Source: JBLHHI01 sp047614125 (GTDB taxonomy: Bacteria > Bacteroidota > Bacteroidia > NS11-12g > UBA9320). Taken from it: a stretch of 15,220 nucleotides of DNA. Where the stretch lies: the NCBI GenBank assembly GCA_047614125.1, contig JBLHHI010000081.1:1-15220 (forward strand). The letters are read 5' to 3'. The position numbers were made by a program, and so were the translations under genes. Below the pieces are notes generated by a model, which was not told the DNA's origin, did not search any database, and saw only the letters and a program-made list of their open reading frames with translations. The stretch's first letter is position 1. Each line of letters opens with the position of its first letter. This document shows positions 13,469 through 15,220 of this stretch, piece by piece.

Positions 13469-13476
13469 TACATTTG
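13469..13476 (+). promoter_or_regulatory. Promoter -7 box of the metal-uptake operon
   Basis: Exact TACATTTG (TAnnTTTG), four bases before the ATG at 13481. It lies inside the longer possible reading frame that begins at 13457, which argues for the later start and for an essentially leaderless mRNA. No clear TTG is seen at the -33 distance. Confidence 0.55.
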
Positions 13477-13480
13477 CCCA

Positions 13481-14401
13481 ATGAAAATCTGCTCCTCTTC
13501 ATACGTCATTTTAATTGCATTCTTGATCTTGCATTCTTCATGTGCTGATCAAAAACAAGGCAATAACAAACCAACCATTGTGGCAACAACCTCCATAATT
13601 GCCGATGTTGTTCGCAACTTAGGCGGCGACAGTGTGAACGTTGTTTCCTTAATGGGACCGGGAGTTGACCCCCACCTTTACAAGGCCTCCAGTGGCGATG
13701 TAACCTTGCTAAGAGATGGCAACTTAGTGGTTTACAATGGCTTGCATTTGGAAGGTAAAATGTCGGAGATATTAGAAAAACTGTCTAAAACCAATGCCGT
13801 GGTAGCATTATCGGATGGCATGGATGCGAAGGCTTTTCGAGTTATCAATCTCGAAGCCCATGTTTATGATCCTCATGTTTGGTTCGATCCAATTATTTGG
13901 GCACAAGGTGTTAAGCACTTGTCGGTAACCATGCAAAAGGAATTTCCACAGTTCAAAAGCTACATTGCCATAAACGAGCAAAGATATTTGGCAGAAATTG
14001 ACAGCGTTCACACAGTTTGCATGAATTTGGTAGCAAGCCTACCCATCGAAAAAAGAATTTTGATCACTTCGCACGACGCCTTTTCATATTTTGGACAACG
14101 TTATAATTTTGAAGTTCGAGGCCTTCAGGGTATATCCACCTTATCGGAATCGGGGTTAAAAGATGTTACCGACATGGTGAACTACATCATAAACAATAAG
14201 GTAAAGGCTGTATTTATTGAGAACTCCGTGCCTCAAAAGGCATTAAAATCGGTATTAGAAGGGTGCCAAGAAAAAGGCAACGAGGTGCGCATCGGCGGCG
14301 AACTTTTTTCGGACGCCTTAGGCGCTGATCGAACTCCAGAAGGAACGTACCTAGGCATGCTTCATTACAATGTTTCAACCGTCGTAAGCGCCTTAAAATG
14401 A
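13481..14401 (+). CDS. Metal ABC transporter substrate-binding lipoprotein, TroA/ZnuA family
   Basis: This protein captures Zn2+ or Mn2+ outside the inner membrane and hands it to the ABC permease. From the ATG at 13481 it has 306 residues; an in-frame ATG at 13457 would add eight. The signal ends HSSC, so C21 is the probable lipid anchor, although His at -3 is unusual for a lipobox. The four cluster A-I metal ligands are in place: H65 (GVDPHLYK), H132 (YDPHVWFDP), H198 (TSHDAFSYFG) and D278 (GGELFSDALG). This His-His-His-Asp set is that of TroA-like proteins; Mn-specific MntC-like members usually have Glu as the third. The His-rich loop of ZnuA is absent. The 3' end overlaps the ATPase gene by 4 bases (ATGA). 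The cation, Zn or Mn, cannot be fixed from sequence. Confidence 0.94.
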   Translation: MKICSSSYVILIAFLILHSSCADQKQGNNKPTIVATTSIIADVVRNLGGDSVNVVSLMGPGVDPHLYKASSGDVTLLRDGNLVVYNGLHLEGKMSEILEKLSKTNAVVALSDGMDAKAFRVINLEAHVYDPHVWFDPIIWAQGVKHLSVTMQKEFPQFKSYIAINEQRYLAEIDSVHTVCMNLVASLPIEKRILITSHDAFSYFGQRYNFEVRGLQGISTLSESGLKDVTDMVNYIINNKVKAVFIENSVPQKALKSVLEGCQEKGNEVRIGGELFSDALGADRTPEGTYLGMLHYNVSTVVSALK

Positions 14402-15189
14402 GCTCAGAACAAAAGGATATACCTGCGGTAGAAACCCACAATCTTACGGTTATTTACAATAAAAAACCGGCCATTTGGAACATCGACTTTACGCTTCCAA
14501 CGGGTAAAATTATTGGAATTATGGGACCCAACGGCTCCGGAAAATCCACCTTGCTTAAAGCCATAATGGGCATTATTGACCCCAACATTGGGTATTCAAA
14601 AATATTTGATGTTAATCTCGAATACGTTCGTCAACGTGTTTCTTATGTACCTCAACGTCAATCAGTTGATTGGGATTTCCCAGCCAGCGTTTACGATGTG
14701 GTAGCCATGGGCCGATATGCCGATAAGGGAATGTTTAAGCGAATGAATGCGCGCGATAAAGAAGTTATTGAGGCCAGCTTGGAAAAGGTGCGCATGTTGC
14801 CCTTTGCCAAGCGCCAAATAGCTCAACTAAGTGGAGGGCAACAGCAACGCGTCTTTTTAGCACGCGCATTAGCACAGGAGGCCGACATCTACTTAATGGA
14901 TGAGCCCTTTGTTGGAGTGGATGCCGCCACCGAACAAGCAATCATTCACTTGTTAAAAAGCATGCGCGACGAAGGTAAATCGCTGCTTGTTGTACACCAC
15001 GACCTTCATACGGCACAAGAATATTTTGAATGGCTGGTCCTGCTCAACACACGATTAGTTGCTGTTGGCCCTGTAGATGAAGTGTTTACGGAGAAAAACT
15101 TATCGGAAACGTATGGCGGACAATTAACCACGCTGAGTAAGGTTGCCAATTTATTAAAAGAAAAAGATTTCCCAATGCGTCACAAGTAA
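14398..15189 (+). CDS. Metal ABC transporter ATP-binding protein (TroB/ZnuC/MntB-like)
   Basis: This 263-residue cytoplasmic ATPase powers the metal importer. It has Walker A GPNGSGKST (43-51), the Q-loop in YVPQR (Q86), the metal-importer stretch VDWDFPASVYDVVAMGR (90-106), signature LSGGQQQR (144-151), Walker B IYLMDEP (164-170) and the H-loop in VVHHD (H201). The Q-loop region with PQR-x5-DWDFP is characteristic of ATPases paired with TroA-type binding proteins. Its ATG overlaps the stop of the binding-protein gene, and its own stop is followed after one base by the next ATG, so the three genes form a tight operon. Confidence 0.96.
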   Translation: MSSEQKDIPAVETHNLTVIYNKKPAIWNIDFTLPTGKIIGIMGPNGSGKSTLLKAIMGIIDPNIGYSKIFDVNLEYVRQRVSYVPQRQSVDWDFPASVYDVVAMGRYADKGMFKRMNARDKEVIEASLEKVRMLPFAKRQIAQLSGGQQQRVFLARALAQEADIYLMDEPFVGVDAATEQAIIHLLKSMRDEGKSLLVVHHDLHTAQEYFEWLVLLNTRLVAVGPVDEVFTEKNLSETYGGQLTTLSKVANLLKEKDFPMRHK

Positions 15190-15190
15190 G

Positions 15191-15220
15191 ATGTTTTTTC
15201 GCGAGATCATATCGTTTTTC
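15191..15220 (+). CDS. Start of the metal ABC transporter permease gene (cut by window edge)
   Basis: An ATG one base after the ATPase stop opens a frame to the window edge reading MFFREIISFF. The tight spacing and operon order (binding protein, ATPase, permease) point to the TroC/ZnuB/MntC-type membrane subunit. Only ten codons are visible, so this rests on context. Confidence 0.65.
   Translation, partial: MFFREIISFF

Larger units (their letters stand above)
13158..13480. other. 323-base intergenic region between divergent promoters
   Basis: No gene is seen. It contains the promoter of the secreted-protein gene on the left, three TGTCAT/ATGACA copies and a long imperfect palindrome (13262-13320), two TTACGACAAA copies (13364-13395), a bidirectional terminator-like hairpin (13393-13430) and the metal-uptake -7 box (13469-13476). 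The density of repeats suggests regulation of the metal-uptake operon, an unannotated small RNA, or both. Confidence 0.7.

Noticed and set aside
13457..13480. Eight-codon N-terminal extension of the metal-binding protein
   Set aside because: It would place an exact -7 box inside the gene and spoil the lysine-first lipoprotein signal that begins at 13481.
13808..14011. Minus-strand frame inside the metal-binding protein gene
   Set aside because: Shadow of a gene whose four metal ligands and full length are intact.

Overview
The window reads as part of a chromosome of a free-living member of the Bacteroidota (Flavobacteriia/Cytophagia-like). Four things point there: moderately AT-rich DNA, start codons without Shine-Dalgarno sequences, several exact TAnnTTTG promoter -7 boxes of the Bacteroidota type, and secreted proteins whose signal peptides end in A-Q. 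No mobile element, tRNA, rRNA or CRISPR array was seen.

Region 1 (1-6351, minus strand) is a heavy-metal export operon read from right to left. It encodes a His-rich secreted protein, a His-rich lipoprotein, a periplasmic adaptor lipoprotein with His-rich ends and an extra N-terminal domain, a CusA/CzcA-type RND pump, and a TolC-type outer-membrane channel cut by the window edge. An exact -7 box and a palindrome lie just upstream (6361-6397). Together these would form a tripartite pump moving metal cations out of the periplasm or cytoplasm, with small His-rich proteins as likely metal buffers.

Region 2 (6444-9937, minus strand) is a second operon-like run: a CaCA-family Na+/Ca2+ exchanger, aat (leucyl/phenylalanyl-tRNA-protein transferase, N-degron pathway), and a 639-residue secreted protein. 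That last protein joins an Ere/TIKI/ChaN-like domain (two GxxH motifs) to a C-terminal part that looks like an outer-membrane beta-barrel.

Region 3 (9938-12270) holds a structured 357-base non-coding stretch ending in a strong intrinsic terminator. It is followed by a PnuC-family vitamin transporter on the plus strand, and then by mpl (murein tripeptide ligase, minus strand), which converges on it with a 4-base tail-to-tail overlap.

Region 4 (12345-13157) holds a 75-residue membrane-anchored protein and a 199-residue secreted protein, convergent with a 15-base overlap; neither has a recognised function.

Region 5 (13158-15220, plus strand) is a repeat-rich intergenic region with an orphan bidirectional terminator. 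After it comes a metal-uptake ABC operon: a TroA/ZnuA-like binding lipoprotein, an ATPase, and the first ten codons of what should be the permease. The window therefore has metal export at one end and metal import at the other, with housekeeping genes between. The most novel-looking items are the Ere-like/barrel fusion, the His-rich layer around the RND pump, and the two orphan terminators that suggest small RNAs or attenuation.
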